The position numbers and the translations under genes are program-made. Positions 14,117-23,647 of a stretch of DNA of 33,719 nt are shown one piece after another (within the stretch, counting starts at the first letter, position 1; each line of letters starts with the position of its first letter). The stretch spans positions 1-33,719 of the forward strand of contig NZ_JAKEDU010000014.1 of the NCBI RefSeq assembly GCF_021462405.1. Direction: 5' to 3'. Source of the DNA: Thermus tengchongensis (GTDB lineage: Bacteria > Deinococcota > Deinococci > Deinococcales > Thermaceae). The notes below the pieces were generated by a model, which was not told the origin of the DNA, ran no database searches, and was given only the letters and a program-made list of their open reading frames with translations.

Positions 14117-14370
14117 GGGAAGACCCGGCGGCACTCTTTCTGGAGGACGAAGCCTTGACCGACGGCCTCACCGATGAGGAGGCGGAAGCCCTTCTTTCCT
14201 GGCTTCTGGACCTGGCGCGGGAGGCCAGCCCCTCCCAGCTGGCCCACCTGAGAAGGCTGGGGCACGAGATCACGCGCCTTTCCCGCGACTACGGCCTGCC
14301 GGTGGAGGAGCTCATCGGCCTGGTGGAGCTGGCCTGGGGGGAGACGGATGCCCCTGGCCTGCAGGCCTAA
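14113..14370 (+). CDS. Small acidic protein of unknown function
   Basis: 85 residues, not recognised. It is strongly acidic at the N-terminus (REDPAALFLEDEALTDGLTDEEAEALLSW), followed by amphipathic helices and the hydrophobic segment LPVEELIGLVELAW. No signal peptide, membrane helix or cysteine. It starts within the stop of the DivIC-like gene (ATGA, with AAGGAGG just ahead), so it is co-translated with a division protein. It ends by overlapping the convergent LysR gene by 4 nt. Confidence 0.7.
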   Translation: MREDPAALFLEDEALTDGLTDEEAEALLSWLLDLAREASPSQLAHLRRLGHEITRLSRDYGLPVEELIGLVELAWGETDAPGLQA

Positions 14371-15224
14371 AAGACCAGGGCTTTGAGGAGTTTCCGGACC
14401 TCCCCAAGCCTAGGGGGCGGGGGGGCGGTGCGGTAGATGAGGGAGACCTGCAAGGCAGCCTCCTCCTCCAGGGGCTTGAGCACCACCCCGGGGTGGGGGA
14501 AGACCCGGTAGGGGGCCAGGGTGAGGTAGACCCCCACCCCCGCGGCCACCAGGCTCACCGCCTGGGAGAACCGGGCCACCTCCCGGACCACCCGGGGCGT
14601 GAAACCCGCCCGGCGGAACACTTCCATGAAGGCCTCGTAAAGGGGGGGCAGGGTTTCCTTGGGAAGGAGGAGGAAGGGCTCTTCCTTGAGGGCCTTGAGG
14701 GGGACCCTTTCCCTCGAGGCCAGGGGATGCTCCTCGGGCAGGGCCACCACGATGGGCACTTGCAGGAGGGGTTCTTGGCCGATGAGGGGGTCCTCCACCC
14801 GAAGCCCCGCCAGGCCGTAGTCCAGCTGGCCCTCCCTGAGGGCTTTGACCTGCTCGGGGGTGTGCATCTCCAGGATTTCCACCGGCTGGCCCAAGCCCCG
14901 GCGCAGGTGGTCCAGAAGGGGCATGAGGTCGGGAAGGAGGTTTTCCGGAACCCCGAAGCGGAGTTCTTCCCGATGGGCACGCCGCACCCGGGCCTTGAGG
15001 GCCTCCACCTCCTGCAAAAGTTGCCGGCCCTCCCGCACCAGCACCTCCCCCGCCGGGGTGAGGCGGAAGGGCTTGCGCTCCAGGAGCCTCACCCCAAGCT
15101 CCTGCTCCAGGGCCTTTATCTGCTGGGAAAGGGCGGGCTGGGAAAGGTAAGCCTTCTCCGCCGCCCGGTGGAAGTTCTTCTCCTCGGCCAGAAGAAGGAA
15201 AAGCCGCAGGCGGCGCAGGTCCAT
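14367..15224 (-). CDS. LysR-family transcriptional regulator
   Basis: 285 residues. The N-terminal helix-turn-helix (RRLRLFLLLAEEKNFHRAAEKA with LSQPALSQQIKALEQELGVRLLER) is canonical, and residues ~90-285 form the periplasmic-binding-protein-like effector domain (LRFGVPENLLPDLMPLL, DYGLAGL, ALPEEHPL, AAGVGVYLTLAP). The N-terminus resembles the CynR/OxyR/CysB-type of the family, but the effector is unknown. It is divergent from aceE with 111 nt between, so pyruvate dehydrogenase expression is a possible target; this is inferred from position only. A TGATA-N9-TATCA dyad overlaps its start. Confidence 0.93.
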   Translation of the reverse strand: MDLRRLRLFLLLAEEKNFHRAAEKAYLSQPALSQQIKALEQELGVRLLERKPFRLTPAGEVLVREGRQLLQEVEALKARVRRAHREELRFGVPENLLPDLMPLLDHLRRGLGQPVEILEMHTPEQVKALREGQLDYGLAGLRVEDPLIGQEPLLQVPIVVALPEEHPLASRERVPLKALKEEPFLLLPKETLPPLYEAFMEVFRRAGFTPRVVREVARFSQAVSLVAAGVGVYLTLAPYRVFPHPGVVLKPLEEEAALQVSLIYRTAPPPPRLGEVRKLLKALVF

Positions 15225-15242
15225 GATAGGATCAGCTTATCA
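15224..15242. promoter_or_regulatory. Dyad overlapping the lysR-type start
   Basis: TGATA (15224-15228) and TATCA (15238-15242) are separated by 9 nt, giving a T-N-A style dyad of the size bound by LysR proteins. It overlaps the regulator's own start codon, a position suited to autorepression. Confidence 0.4.
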
Positions 15243-15283
15243 GCACGCCCCAGGCTTTTCTATTGGACAAAGGTCCTCCCCCA

Positions 15284-15296
15284 TCCCAGACTGGGA
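15284..15296. promoter_or_regulatory. Perfect 6-1-6 palindrome upstream of aceE
   Basis: TCCCAG-A-CTGGGA lies about 40 nt before aceE. A weak -10-like TAGTGT is at 15310-15315, and the palindrome would overlap its -35 region. It is not the same motif as the dyad at 15224, so a second regulator is possible. Confidence 0.4.
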
Positions 15297-15335
15297 AGGG
15301 GAGTCGGTGTAGTGTAGCTTTCGTAAAGGGGGAGG

Positions 15336-18062
15336 ATGAAGGTGGTGAACGCGGATGCGCTGAGGAAGGCCTTAGAGGCCCTTTCCCCAGAGGAACTGGC
15401 CCGGTTCAGGGAGGAGGAAAACCGGGAGTGGCGGGAGTCCTTGGAGTACGTACTCCGGGTGGAAGGCTTCGCCAGGGTGGAGGAGCTTTTGCGCCTTCTG
15501 GACGAGTACCTCTACCTACAGGGCTTCTCCCCGCAAAACCGCCTCTCCACCCCCTACCTGAATACCATCCCCAAGGAGCAGGAATCCCCTTATCCCGGGG
15601 ACCTCGAGCTGGAGAGGCGCATCGTCAACATCCTCCGCTGGAACGCGGCCATGATGGTCACCCGGGCCAACAAGAAGGCGGAGGGGATCGGGGGGCATAT
15701 CTCCACCTACGCCTCCATCGCCGAGCTTTACGAGGTGGGGTTCAACCACTTCTTCCGCGGGCCCGAGGCGGGCTTGGACCGGGACCTGGTCTTCTTCCAG
15801 GGCCACTCCTCCCCCGGCATCTACGCCCGGGCCTTTCTGGAGGGAAGGTTGAGCGAGGCGGACCTGGAGAACTTCCGCCGGGAGGTGCACCCCCCCGTGG
15901 CGGGAGGCCGGGGGCTTTCCAGCTACCCCCACCCCTGGCTCATGCCGGACTTTTGGGAGTTCCCCACGGTTTCCATGGGCCTTGGCCCCATCCAGGCCAT
16001 CTACCAGGCCCGCTTCATGCGCTACCTGGAGGACCGGGGCCTGAAGCCCAAAAGCAGCGCCAAGGTCTGGGCCTTCTTGGGGGATGGGGAGCACGACGAG
16101 CCCGAGACCGTGGGGGCCTTGCACCTGGCGGCCCGGGAGAACCTGGACAACCTCATCTTCGTGGTGAACTGCAACCTCCAGCGCCTGGACGGGCCGGTGC
16201 GGGGCAATTCCAAGATCATCCAGGAGCTGGAAAGGCTCTATAGGGGTGCGGGTTGGCGGGTGATCAAGATCGTGTGGGGTTCGGCCTGGGATCCCCTCAT
16301 CGCCAAGGACAAGGAGGGCCACCTTCTTAGGCGGTTTGAGGCCCTGGTGGACGGGGAGAGCCAGCGCTACGCCGCCTTCGGGGCCAAGGAGCTACGGGAG
16401 CGCTTCTTCAACACCCCCGAGCTCAAGCGGCTCATCGAGGGCATGAGCGACGAGGAGCTCACCGAGCTCACCCGGAGCCGGGGCGGCCACGACCTCAAGA
16501 AGATCTACGCCGCCTACAAGGCGGCGGTGGAACACCGGGGAAGCCCTGTGGTCATCCTGGCCCGCACCATCAAGGGCTACGGCATGGGGCCCACCGCCAT
16601 GGCCAAGAACGTGGCCCACCAGGTGAAGAAGCTCACCGAGGAGGACCTGAAGGAGGCCCGGGCCTTCCTGGGCATTCCCGTGCCGGAGGAGAAGCTTTCC
16701 GAGCTTCCCTATTACCACCCGGGGCCGGACTCCCCCGAGGTGAAATACCTCCTGGAGCGCAGGAAAGCCCTGGGGGGCTTTGTCCCCGAGCGCCGGGTGC
16801 GGTTTACGGGCGGTCTAGAGGTGCCGGGGGAGGAGTTCTTCCAGGAGTTCTACGAGGGTTCTGGGGGCAGGGAGATCTCCACCACCATGGCCTTCGTGCG
16901 CATCCTGGCCAAGCTCCTCCGGCATCCCAAGATCGGCAAGCTCATCGTGCCCATCGTGCCGGACGAGGCCCGCACCTTCGGCATGGAGGCCCTGATCGCC
17001 CAGGTGGGGGTCTACTCCCCCCAGGGGCAGCTTTACATCCCCGTGGACGCCGGTACCCTCACCGCCTACAAGGAGAGCAAGGAAGGCCAGATCCTGGAGG
17101 AGGGCATCACCGAGGCGGGGGCCATGGCGGACTTCATCGCCGCCGGTACCGCCTACGCCCACTGGGGCATCCCCACCATCCCCTTCCTCATCACCTACTC
17201 CATGTTCGGCCTGCAGCGCATCGGGGACCTGGTCTGGGCGGCGGCCGACCAGCGTACCCGGGGCTTCCTCCTTGGGGCTACCGCCGGGCGCACCACCTTG
17301 CTAGGGGAAGGGCTCCAGCACCAGGACGGCCAGAGCCATATCTACGCCTTGGCCGCCCCCAACCTCTTGGCCTACGACCCCGCCTTTGCCTACGAGTTCG
17401 CGGTGATCCTCGAGGACGGCTTAAGGCGCATGTACGCCAAGGGCGAGGACGTCTTCTACTACATCACCATCGAGAACGAGAACTACCCTCACCCCCCCAT
17501 GCCCGAGCCCAGGGAGAAGGTGAAGGAGGGGATTCTCAAGGGTCTTTACCTCTTCCGTCCCGGGGAGGGGAAGGGCCCCAGGGTGCAGCTTTTGGGTTCG
17601 GGGCCCATCCTGCCCCAGGCGGTGAAGGCCCAGGAGCTCCTTCAGGGCTACGGGGTGGTGGCGGACGTGTGGAGCGCCACCAGCTACAAGGCCCTCTACG
17701 TGGACGCCCTCGAGGCGGAAAGGGAGCGGAGGCTTCTGGGCAAGGCCCGCAAGCCCTATGTGGCCGAGGCCTTGGAGGGCCACGAGGGCCCGGTGGTGGC
17801 CGCCAGCGACTACCTCAAGGCCCTGCCCAACCTCATAAGGGGGTATCTGGACCGGCCCTTCTGCGCCCTGGGCACGGACGGCTTTGGCCGCTCGGATACC
17901 CGGGAGGCCCTGAGGGACTTCTTCGAGGTGGACGCCCGGCACATCGCCTACGCGGCCCTTGCCCTTTTGGCCGAGGAGGGCAAGGTGCCGGCTAAGACCC
18001 TGGCCAAGGCCCGCAAGGAGCTTGGGCTCGAGCTTTTGGAAACCCCGCCCCACAGGAGGTAA
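15336..18062 (+). CDS. aceE: Pyruvate dehydrogenase E1 component (homodimeric)
   Basis: 908 residues, the usual size of the alpha2-type E1. It decarboxylates pyruvate with thiamine diphosphate and passes the acetyl group to the E2 lipoyl arm. The TPP-binding motif is [10 protein letters not shown] (249-258) through [18 protein letters not shown] (from 278). [21 protein letters not shown] and the C-terminal [20 protein letters not shown] are typical. GGGGGAGG stands directly before ATG 15336. aceF follows after 21 nt, with no E3 (lpd) gene in the window, so E3 is presumably elsewhere. Confidence 0.97.
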   Translation: MKVVNADALRKALEALSPEELARFREEENREWRESLEYVLRVEGFARVEELLRLLDEYLYLQGFSPQNRLSTPYLNTIPKEQESPYPGDLELERRIVNILRWNAAMMVTRANKKAEGIGGHISTYASIAELYEVGFNHFFRGPEAGLDRDLVFFQGHSSPGIYARAFLEGRLSEADLENFRREVHPPVAGGRGLSSYPHPWLMPDFWEFPTVSMGLGPIQAIYQARFMRYLEDRGLKPKSSAKVWAFLGDGEHDEPETVGALHLAARENLDNLIFVVNCNLQRLDGPVRGNSKIIQELERLYRGAGWRVIKIVWGSAWDPLIAKDKEGHLLRRFEALVDGESQRYAAFGAKELRERFFNTPELKRLIEGMSDEELTELTRSRGGHDLKKIYAAYKAAVEHRGSPVVILARTIKGYGMGPTAMAKNVAHQVKKLTEEDLKEARAFLGIPVPEEKLSELPYYHPGPDSPEVKYLLERRKALGGFVPERRVRFTGGLEVPGEEFFQEFYEGSGGREISTTMAFVRILAKLLRHPKIGKLIVPIVPDEARTFGMEALIAQVGVYSPQGQLYIPVDAGTLTAYKESKEGQILEEGITEAGAMADFIAAGTAYAHWGIPTIPFLITYSMFGLQRIGDLVWAAADQRTRGFLLGATAGRTTLLGEGLQHQDGQSHIYALAAPNLLAYDPAFAYEFAVILEDGLRRMYAKGEDVFYYITIENENYPHPPMPEPREKVKEGILKGLYLFRPGEGKGPRVQLLGSGPILPQAVKAQELLQGYGVVADVWSATSYKALYVDALEAERERRLLGKARKPYVAEALEGHEGPVVAASDYLKALPNLIRGYLDRPFCALGTDGFGRSDTREALRDFFEVDARHIAYAALALLAEEGKVPAKTLAKARKELGLELLETPPHRR

Positions 18063-18083
18063 GGGGGTATTTTGGAGGGCAAG

Positions 18084-19340
18084 ATGGAGCTGAAGCTTCC
18101 CGAACTGGGCGATAACGTGAGCGCCGCCACGGTGGTGGGGGTGCTGGTGAAGGAGGGGGACCGGGTGGCCCCGGGGGACCCCCTTTTGGAGCTGGAAACC
18201 GACAAGGCGGTGATGGAGGTTCCCGCGGAGGCGGGCGGGGTGGTGCGGCGGGTTTTGGTGAAGGTGGGGGACGAGGTGCGCCCTGGACAGCCCTTCTTGG
18301 AGCTGGCGGAGGAGGCTGGGGAAGAGGCCCAGGCACCGGAGGCCCCCAGGGCGGCCCCGGCGCCGCCCAAGCCCCTCGAGGCTCCCTCCCCAGCCCCCAA
18401 GGCCCCTGTTGCCTTGCCGGAGGAGGAGCGCCGCCTCATCCCCGCCGCCCCTAGCGTGCGCCGCCTGGCCCGGGAGCTGGGGGTGGACCTCCAGCAGGTG
18501 CGGGGCACGGGGCTGGCGGGGCGGATCACCGCCGAGGACGTGCGTCGGGCGGCGGGGCTTTTGGCCCCTGCGGAGCCTTCCCCCGCCGCCCTTCCCGCGG
18601 CCCAGGCCCCCAAGCTTCCCGACTTCAGCCGCTGGGGCCCCGTGCGCACCGAGCCCATGAGCGGGGTGCGCAAGGCTACCATGCGCTCCATGGCCCAGGC
18701 CTGGGCCCAGGTGCCCATGGTGACCCACTTCGACGAGGCGGACATCACCGAGCTGGAGGGCTTAAGAAAACGCTACGCCAAGCGGGCGGAGGAAAGGGGC
18801 TTTCGGCTCACCCTCACCGCCTTCCTCCTCAAGGCTCTGGCCTTGACCCTGAAAGCCTTCCCCAAGTTCAACGCCTCCATTGACCCGGAAAAGGCCGAGG
18901 TCATCTTCAAGGACTACGTGCACATCGGGGTGGCGGTGGACACCCCCCATGGCCTTTTGGTGCCGGTGATCCGGAACGTGGACCAAAAAGGGGTCCTGCG
19001 CCTGGCCAAAGAGCTTCAGGAGGTTTCCGAGAGGGCACGGGAGCGGAAGCTTGCCCCCGAGGAGATGCAGGGGGGCACCTTCAGCCTCTCCAACCTGGGG
19101 GGGATTGGGGGCACCGGCTTCACCCCCATCGTCAACTGGCCGGAGGTGGCCATTTTGGGGGTTTCCCGTTCCCAGACGAAGCCGGTGTGGGATCCGGAGA
19201 AGGAAGCCTTCCAGCCCCGCCTTGTCATGCCCTTCAGCCTCACCTACGACCACCGCCTTATAGACGGGGCTGAGGCAGCCCGTTTCTGCCGCCATCTGGT
19301 CCAGCTTCTGGAGGATCCTTTGGGTCTGGCCTTGGAATAG
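18084..19340 (+). CDS. aceF: Dihydrolipoamide acetyltransferase E2 component of pyruvate dehydrogenase
   Basis: 418 residues. One lipoyl domain (1-76) with the lipoylated lysine K41 in [13 protein letters not shown]. An Ala/Pro-rich linker follows, then a peripheral-subunit-binding domain ([20 protein letters not shown]...GRITAEDV, about 115-150), a second linker, and the catalytic acyltransferase domain ending in the active-site DHRLIDG (H390, D394). It moves acetyl from E1 to CoA and forms the core of the complex. ATG 18084 is preferred over an upstream TTG at 18072 because GGAGGG sits five nt before it. Only one lipoyl domain is present, versus up to three in some E2 proteins. Confidence 0.96.
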   Translation: MELKLPELGDNVSAATVVGVLVKEGDRVAPGDPLLELETDKAVMEVPAEAGGVVRRVLVKVGDEVRPGQPFLELAEEAGEEAQAPEAPRAAPAPPKPLEAPSPAPKAPVALPEEERRLIPAAPSVRRLARELGVDLQQVRGTGLAGRITAEDVRRAAGLLAPAEPSPAALPAAQAPKLPDFSRWGPVRTEPMSGVRKATMRSMAQAWAQVPMVTHFDEADITELEGLRKRYAKRAEERGFRLTLTAFLLKALALTLKAFPKFNASIDPEKAEVIFKDYVHIGVAVDTPHGLLVPVIRNVDQKGVLRLAKELQEVSERARERKLAPEEMQGGTFSLSNLGGIGGTGFTPIVNWPEVAILGVSRSQTKPVWDPEKEAFQPRLVMPFSLTYDHRLIDGAEAARFCRHLVQLLEDPLGLALE

Positions 19341-19366
19341 GGGGTGCCCGGCCCCTGGTTCTCGTG

Positions 19367-19372
19367 TAGTAT
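19367..19372 (+). promoter_or_regulatory. -10 box of a leaderless hemC transcript
   Basis: TAGTAT ends 8 nt before the hemC ATG. No convincing -35 and no ribosome site are present in the 40-nt gap after aceF. Confidence 0.5.
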
Positions 19373-19380
19373 GGGAAAGT

Positions 19381-20286
19381 ATGCGCGTCATCGTGGTGGG
19401 AACCCGGGGCAGCGCCTTGGCCCTGGCTCAGACCCGCTTTGTGGTAGAGCGTCTTAAGGAAAGCTGGCCCGAGGCGGAGTTCAAGGTAAAGACCATCAAG
19501 ACCCGAGGGGACCAGGGGGCGAGCCCCCTGGAGCAGGCCATCTTCGTTAAAGAGCTTCAGGAGGCGCTTCTTTCCCGGGAAATCGACATCGCCGTGCACT
19601 CCCTGAAGGACCTCCCCACCGAGGAACCCCCGGGGCTCAAGATCGCCGCCATACCCCGCAGGCAGGACCCCCGGGATGCCTTCTTGGGCAAGGTGTATAA
19701 GCGCCTCGAGGACCTCCCTGAAGGCGCTGTGGTGGGAACGAGCTCCATAAGGCGGAAGGCCCAGCTTCTGGCCCACCGGCCGGACCTGGTGGTGAAGGAC
19801 CTGAGGGGCAACGTGGATACCCGCCTGGCTGCCTTGGGGAATGGGGAATATGACGGGATCATCTTGGCGGCGGCGGGGCTCATCCGGCTGGATCTGCGCA
19901 ACCGCATCGACCAGTTCCTGGAACCCGAGGTGATGCTTCCCGCTCCCGGCCAAGGGGCCTTGGCCCTGGAGGTGCGCCAGGGGGACGATCTGGCGGAGGA
20001 GCTCTGCTACGCCCTTCACCACCACCCTTCCGCGGACCGGGTACGGGCAGAGCGGGCCTTTTTGAAGGGCCTTGGGGCCGGGTGTCTGGCCCCAGTGGGG
20101 GCCTTGGCCCAGGTGGCGGAGGACGGCACCCTCCTCCTCGAGGGGATGGTTCTCACCCCTGACGGCAAGAGCTTCATCCGGGCAGAGATCGAGGGCGACG
20201 CCTCCGAGGCCGAGGAGCTGGGATTGGAGCTGGCCCAGGACGTGTTGGAGCAGGGAGGGCGGGAAATTCTTGCCCAAAGCCGATAG
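19381..20286 (+). CDS. hemC: Hydroxymethylbilane synthase (porphobilinogen deaminase)
   Basis: 301 residues. It joins four porphobilinogens into hydroxymethylbilane in tetrapyrrole synthesis. Visible: [11 protein letters not shown] at the N-terminus, [14 protein letters not shown] (catalytic Asp77), [33 protein letters not shown], and the cofactor-bearing Cys235 in [11 protein letters not shown], to which the dipyrromethane attaches. Between TIKTRGDQ and [11 protein letters not shown] the usual GKGLF reads SPLEQAIF. It stands alone as a haem gene here, transcribed from its own -10 box. Confidence 0.96.
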   Translation: MRVIVVGTRGSALALAQTRFVVERLKESWPEAEFKVKTIKTRGDQGASPLEQAIFVKELQEALLSREIDIAVHSLKDLPTEEPPGLKIAAIPRRQDPRDAFLGKVYKRLEDLPEGAVVGTSSIRRKAQLLAHRPDLVVKDLRGNVDTRLAALGNGEYDGIILAAAGLIRLDLRNRIDQFLEPEVMLPAPGQGALALEVRQGDDLAEELCYALHHHPSADRVRAERAFLKGLGAGCLAPVGALAQVAEDGTLLLEGMVLTPDGKSFIRAEIEGDASEAEELGLELAQDVLEQGGREILAQSR

Positions 20287-20315
20287 GTTTGCTGGAGTTT
20301 TCCCCCGGCCTAGGG

Positions 20316-20321
20316 TATAGT
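20316..20321 (+). promoter_or_regulatory. -10 box of a leaderless Fur-family transcript
   Basis: TATAGT ends 7 nt before the ATG at 20329. No Shine-Dalgarno sequence is present. Confidence 0.5.
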
Positions 20322-20328
20322 GGGGTAG

Positions 20329-20724
20329 ATGGCGCTTAAGCGCTTGACCCGCCAGCGTAAGGCTGTTTTGGAGGTGGTGAAGAGGGCCCACAACCACCCC
20401 GACGCCGCCTGGATCTACCAGGAGGTGCGCAAGGTGGTGCCCAAGGTGAGCCTGGGGACCATTTACCGCACCCTGGATGCCCTGGTGGAGGAGGGCTACC
20501 TCACCCCCATCACCAAGGCGGGGGAAGCCACCCGCTACGACGCCAACCTCCACCCCCACCTGCACCTGGTGTGCGAGGCCTGCGGGGAGATCGTGGACCT
20601 CGAGGTGGCCCTGCCCGACCTGGTGGCCCTGGCCCAGGAGGCCCACCCCGGGGTGGAGGTGCGCGCTGCCGAGGTGACCTTTAGGGGCCTCTGCCCCACC
20701 TGTAAGGCAGCCCCCAGGGGTTAG
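20329..20724 (+). CDS. Fur/PerR-family metalloregulator (second copy)
   Basis: 131 residues. Winged helix with HPDAAWIYQEVRK and the recognition helix VSLGTIYRTLDALVEEGYL, then HPHLHLVCEACGEIVDLE (H75, H77, H79, C82, C85) and CPTC (C122, C125) as the structural zinc site. It is shorter than the first Fur-family protein at 13196 and clearly distinct from it. The sensed signal (Fe, Mn, peroxide or Zn) cannot be told from sequence. It follows hemC by 42 nt and precedes folC by 20 nt; a link to haem or iron control is plausible but not shown. Confidence 0.92.
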   Translation: MALKRLTRQRKAVLEVVKRAHNHPDAAWIYQEVRKVVPKVSLGTIYRTLDALVEEGYLTPITKAGEATRYDANLHPHLHLVCEACGEIVDLEVALPDLVALAQEAHPGVEVRAAEVTFRGLCPTCKAAPRG

Positions 20725-20744
20725 GCCGCTCCGGGATCGTATCG

Positions 20745-21986
20745 ATGGACTCCTTAGCCTGGCTTTACGCCCGCCAGGGGGTGGTGGTCCTGGGCCTGGA
20801 GCGGATCCGGGTCCTTCTGGAGCGTTTGGGAAACCCGCAGGAGGCTTACCCCGTGGCCCTAGTAGGGGGGACCAACGGCAAGGGCACCACCGCCCGGGCC
20901 CTGGCGGCGGTTTTGCAGGAGACGGGCCTAAAGGTGGGCCTCTACACCAGCCCGCATCTGGTGGAGTTCCGGGAGCGGGTGGCCATCCAGGGCAAGCCCA
21001 TCCCCCAAAAGACCCTCCTTTCCCTACTGGAAGAGATCCGTCCCAAAGCGGAGGCCCTGGGGGCTAGCTTCTTTGAAATAGCCACCGCCCTGGCCCTCCT
21101 CCACTTCGCCCGGGAGGGGGTGGAGTTCGCCGTCTTGGAGGTGGGCCTGGGGGGGCGTCTGGACGCCACTAACGCCACGGAGCCCGTCCTCTCCATCGTT
21201 ACCAATGTGGGCCACGACCACCAGGAGCTTTTGGGCCCCACCCTGAGGGACGTGGCCCGGGAGAAGGCGGGGATTTTCCGAAAAGCGATCCCGGCCCTCA
21301 CCGCCGCCAAAGGGGAGGGGTTGGCTGAGCTCAAGGAGCGGGCCCGGGAGCTGGGCACGCCCCTTTGGGTTTTGGGGGAGGCCTTTGCCCTCCTTGGGGT
21401 GGAGCCCTTAGGGGAGGGCCTGGCCTTCCGCCTCCGGCTTGGGAAAGAGGAGCGGGCCTTCCAGACCCGGCTTCTCGGCCCCCACCAGGCGGAGAACCTG
21501 GCCCTGGCGGCGGTGGGGGGAAGGCTTTTGGGCGCCCCGTGGGAGGCGGTGGCGGGAGGCCTTCTCCGGGTGGAGCACCCGGGGAGGCTGGAGCGGCTTC
21601 CCTGGCCGGGAGGCAAGGAGCTCCTCTTGGATGGGGCCCACAACCTGGAGGGGGCTTTGGCCCTTAAGGAGGCCCTCCACTTCCATGGGCTTTGGCCTGC
21701 CGCCTTGGTCCTTGCCTTCAGCCGAGAGAAGGACCACGCCGCCATGGCCGAGGCCCTTAGGGGCCTCGGCCCCGTGGTCCTCACCCGTTACCGCTCTCCC
21801 AGGAGCGCTGACCCCAATGCCCTTCTTCCCCTCTTCCCCGGGGCCTTTGTGGAGGAGGAGCCCTTAAAGGCCGTGGAAAGGGCCTTTACCCTGGAGAACC
21901 GGGTGGTGGTGGCGGGGAGCCTCTACCTGGTGGGGGAGGTGAAGCGGGCCCTTTGGGGGCTTCCCCCGGAGGAAAGGTGGCAGTAG
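20745..21986 (+). CDS. folC: Folylpolyglutamate/dihydrofolate synthase
   Basis: 413 residues, a Mur-ligase-like enzyme that adds glutamate to folates. The ATP-binding P-loop is GGTNGKGTTA (41-50). TSPHLVEFRERVAI, EVGLGGRLDATNAT, IVTNVGHDHQELLG and LLDGAHNLEGA are the family blocks, with the carbamylated-lysine/Mg region intact. Whether it also makes dihydrofolate from dihydropteroate cannot be read with certainty. It starts 20 nt after the Fur-family gene with no evident ribosome site and ends shortly before the convergent aminotransferase. Confidence 0.95.
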   Translation: MDSLAWLYARQGVVVLGLERIRVLLERLGNPQEAYPVALVGGTNGKGTTARALAAVLQETGLKVGLYTSPHLVEFRERVAIQGKPIPQKTLLSLLEEIRPKAEALGASFFEIATALALLHFAREGVEFAVLEVGLGGRLDATNATEPVLSIVTNVGHDHQELLGPTLRDVAREKAGIFRKAIPALTAAKGEGLAELKERARELGTPLWVLGEAFALLGVEPLGEGLAFRLRLGKEERAFQTRLLGPHQAENLALAAVGGRLLGAPWEAVAGGLLRVEHPGRLERLPWPGGKELLLDGAHNLEGALALKEALHFHGLWPAALVLAFSREKDHAAMAEALRGLGPVVLTRYRSPRSADPNALLPLFPGAFVEEEPLKAVERAFTLENRVVVAGSLYLVGEVKRALWGLPPEERWQ

Positions 21987-22026
21987 AGCCTGCGGCTTCG
22001 CCCTAGGGGGTAGCCCAAGGAGCGGT

Positions 22027-23157
22027 TCAATCCAAGGCTTCCTTGAGGATGCGGGCGGCCTCCAGAAGCTCCTTTAGGGGCCGCACCAGGGCGATGCGCA
22101 CCCACCCCTTCCCCCCGGGGCCAAACCCCCGGCCTGGGGCTAGGGCCACGCCCCGCTCCACCAGGCTTAGGGCGAACTCCAGGTCGTCCACCCCTTCGGG
22201 CAGGCGGCCCCAGAGGTACATGGTGGCCTTGGGGGGAAGCAGGCTGAGGGCCCCCTCGAGGGCCTCGGCCATCCCCAAGGCCCTTTCCCGGTAGACCTGG
22301 GCGAAGCCCCGGGTGACCTCCCGCGGGGTCTTGAGGGCCGCCACCCCCATGCGCAGGATGCCCGCGTACTGGTTGAAGTCCACCACTCCCTTGACCCGCT
22401 CCAGCCGCCCTATGGCCTCCTCGTTCCCCAGGGCGAAGCCCAGGCGGAAGCCCGCCAGGTTGTAGCTCTTGGAGAGGCTAAAGAGCTCCACCACCCGCTC
22501 CTTTCCCCCGGGCAGGGCCAGGGGGGAGGGGGCCTCCCCCTGGTAGACCTGGTCCACGTAGGGGTTGTCGTGGACCAGCCAAAGCCCATGCCTTTCCGCC
22601 AGGGCCAGGGCCTCCTCAAAGTAGCCCCAGTCCGCCAGGGCCCCCGTGGGGTTGTTGGGGTAGTTGAGGAGGAGGACCTTGGCTTCCTTCCAGATGCTTT
22701 CCGGCACCCGGGAGAGGTCCGCCAGGCCATCTTCCCGCAAGGGGATGAGGTGGGTCCTTAAGGAGGCCACCCGGGCCGCGCCAAAGTAGCTGGGGTAGGC
22801 CACCTCGGGCAGAAGGAGGAGGTCGTGGGGCTCGGTGAGGGCCAGGAGGAGGTGGGCCAGGCCTTCCTGGCTGCCGATGAGGGCCAGGGCCTCCCGCCTG
22901 GGGTCTAGACGCAGGCCGTAGCGGCCCTCGTACCAGCGAGAGGCCTCTTCCAGGAAGGGCAGGGTGCAGCTTTTCAGGCAGTAGCCGTAGGTGCTGGGGT
23001 CGGCGAGGGCCTCCCTTAGGGCCTGAAGGGGTTCGGGCGGGGGCAGGAGGTCGGTGGAGCCGATGGAGAGGTCCAAGAGGGGAATGCCCTTCTCCCGGGC
23101 CTTGCGTTTGGCCTCGTCCACCACCAGGAAGACCGAGGCTTCGGGCACCCTACTCAT
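22027..23157 (-). CDS. PLP-dependent class I aminotransferase (DapL/AspC-like)
   Basis: 376 residues. The PLP lysine is K230 in LFSLSKSYNLAGFRLGF, NYPNNPTG (165-172) supplies the cofactor-binding Asn, D197 in WLVHDNPYVDQVYQG contacts the pyridine nitrogen, and the carboxylate-binding Arg is in GWVRIALV near the C-terminus. It resembles LL-diaminopimelate or aspartate/alanine-type aminotransferases, but the substrate is not determinable here. It overlaps moaB by 8 nt, so the two are co-translated although no shared pathway is evident. Confidence 0.88.
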   Translation of the reverse strand: MSRVPEASVFLVVDEAKRKAREKGIPLLDLSIGSTDLLPPPEPLQALREALADPSTYGYCLKSCTLPFLEEASRWYEGRYGLRLDPRREALALIGSQEGLAHLLLALTEPHDLLLLPEVAYPSYFGAARVASLRTHLIPLREDGLADLSRVPESIWKEAKVLLLNYPNNPTGALADWGYFEEALALAERHGLWLVHDNPYVDQVYQGEAPSPLALPGGKERVVELFSLSKSYNLAGFRLGFALGNEEAIGRLERVKGVVDFNQYAGILRMGVAALKTPREVTRGFAQVYRERALGMAEALEGALSLLPPKATMYLWGRLPEGVDDLEFALSLVERGVALAPGRGFGPGGKGWVRIALVRPLKELLEAARILKEALD

Positions 23158-23644
23158 GGTGCCCCTCCCGCCAGGTCTTGCCGGTGACGAGGCTCAGGGC
23201 GTGGGGGAGGACGGGGAGGACCGCTTCCAAGGACTCCCGGGCCCCCTTGGGGCTCCCCGGCAGGTTCAGGATGAGGCTTTTGCCCCGCACCCCCGCCAGG
23301 CCCCGGGAAAGGGCCGCCATGGGGGTCTTCTCCAGGCCCCTAAGGCGCATGAGCTCGGCAAGGCCCGGCACCTCCTTGTCCAGAAGCTCCCGGGTGGCCT
23401 CGGGGGTCTTGTCCCTGGGGGCCAGGCCCGTGCCCCCATTGGTGAGGATCAGGTCCAGGCCCTCCCGGTCGGCCCAAAGCCGGATGACCTTCTTGATCAG
23501 GGGAGGCTCATCGGGGACGATCTCGTAGGCCGCCACCTCGAAGGGCCCAGCCTTTAGGGCCTCGCGGATGGCCAGGTGGGTGGTGTCCTCTCGCTCCCCA
23601 CGGAAGCCCTTGTCGGACACGGTCAGGATGCCCACGCGGAACAT
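23150..23644 (-). CDS. Molybdenum cofactor protein MoaB/Mog family
   Basis: 164 residues. The family fold is marked by ILTVSDKGFRGEREDTT, LILTNGGTGLAPRDKTPEATRELLDKEVPGLAELMR and LAGVRGKSLILNLPGSP, which bind molybdopterin. The protein adenylates molybdopterin or assists molybdenum insertion; MoaB and Mog are hard to separate by eye. Three nt separate it from the upstream M28 peptidase gene, and it overlaps the next gene by 8 nt. The molybdopterin enzyme at 29465-31477 may be a client. Confidence 0.93.
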   Translation of the reverse strand: MFRVGILTVSDKGFRGEREDTTHLAIREALKAGPFEVAAYEIVPDEPPLIKKVIRLWADREGLDLILTNGGTGLAPRDKTPEATRELLDKEVPGLAELMRLRGLEKTPMAALSRGLAGVRGKSLILNLPGSPKGARESLEAVLPVLPHALSLVTGKTWREGHHE

Positions 23645-23647
23645 TTG

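Noticed and set aside
17421-18748. Long minus-strand frames opposite aceE and aceF
   Set aside because: They are shadows of GC-rich coding sequence, full of Gly, His, Pro and Leu, with no recognisable motif.
19258-20646. A 462-residue minus-strand frame opposite hemC and the Fur-family gene
   Set aside because: Both strands cannot plausibly code here; hemC and the regulator have intact catalytic and zinc motifs.
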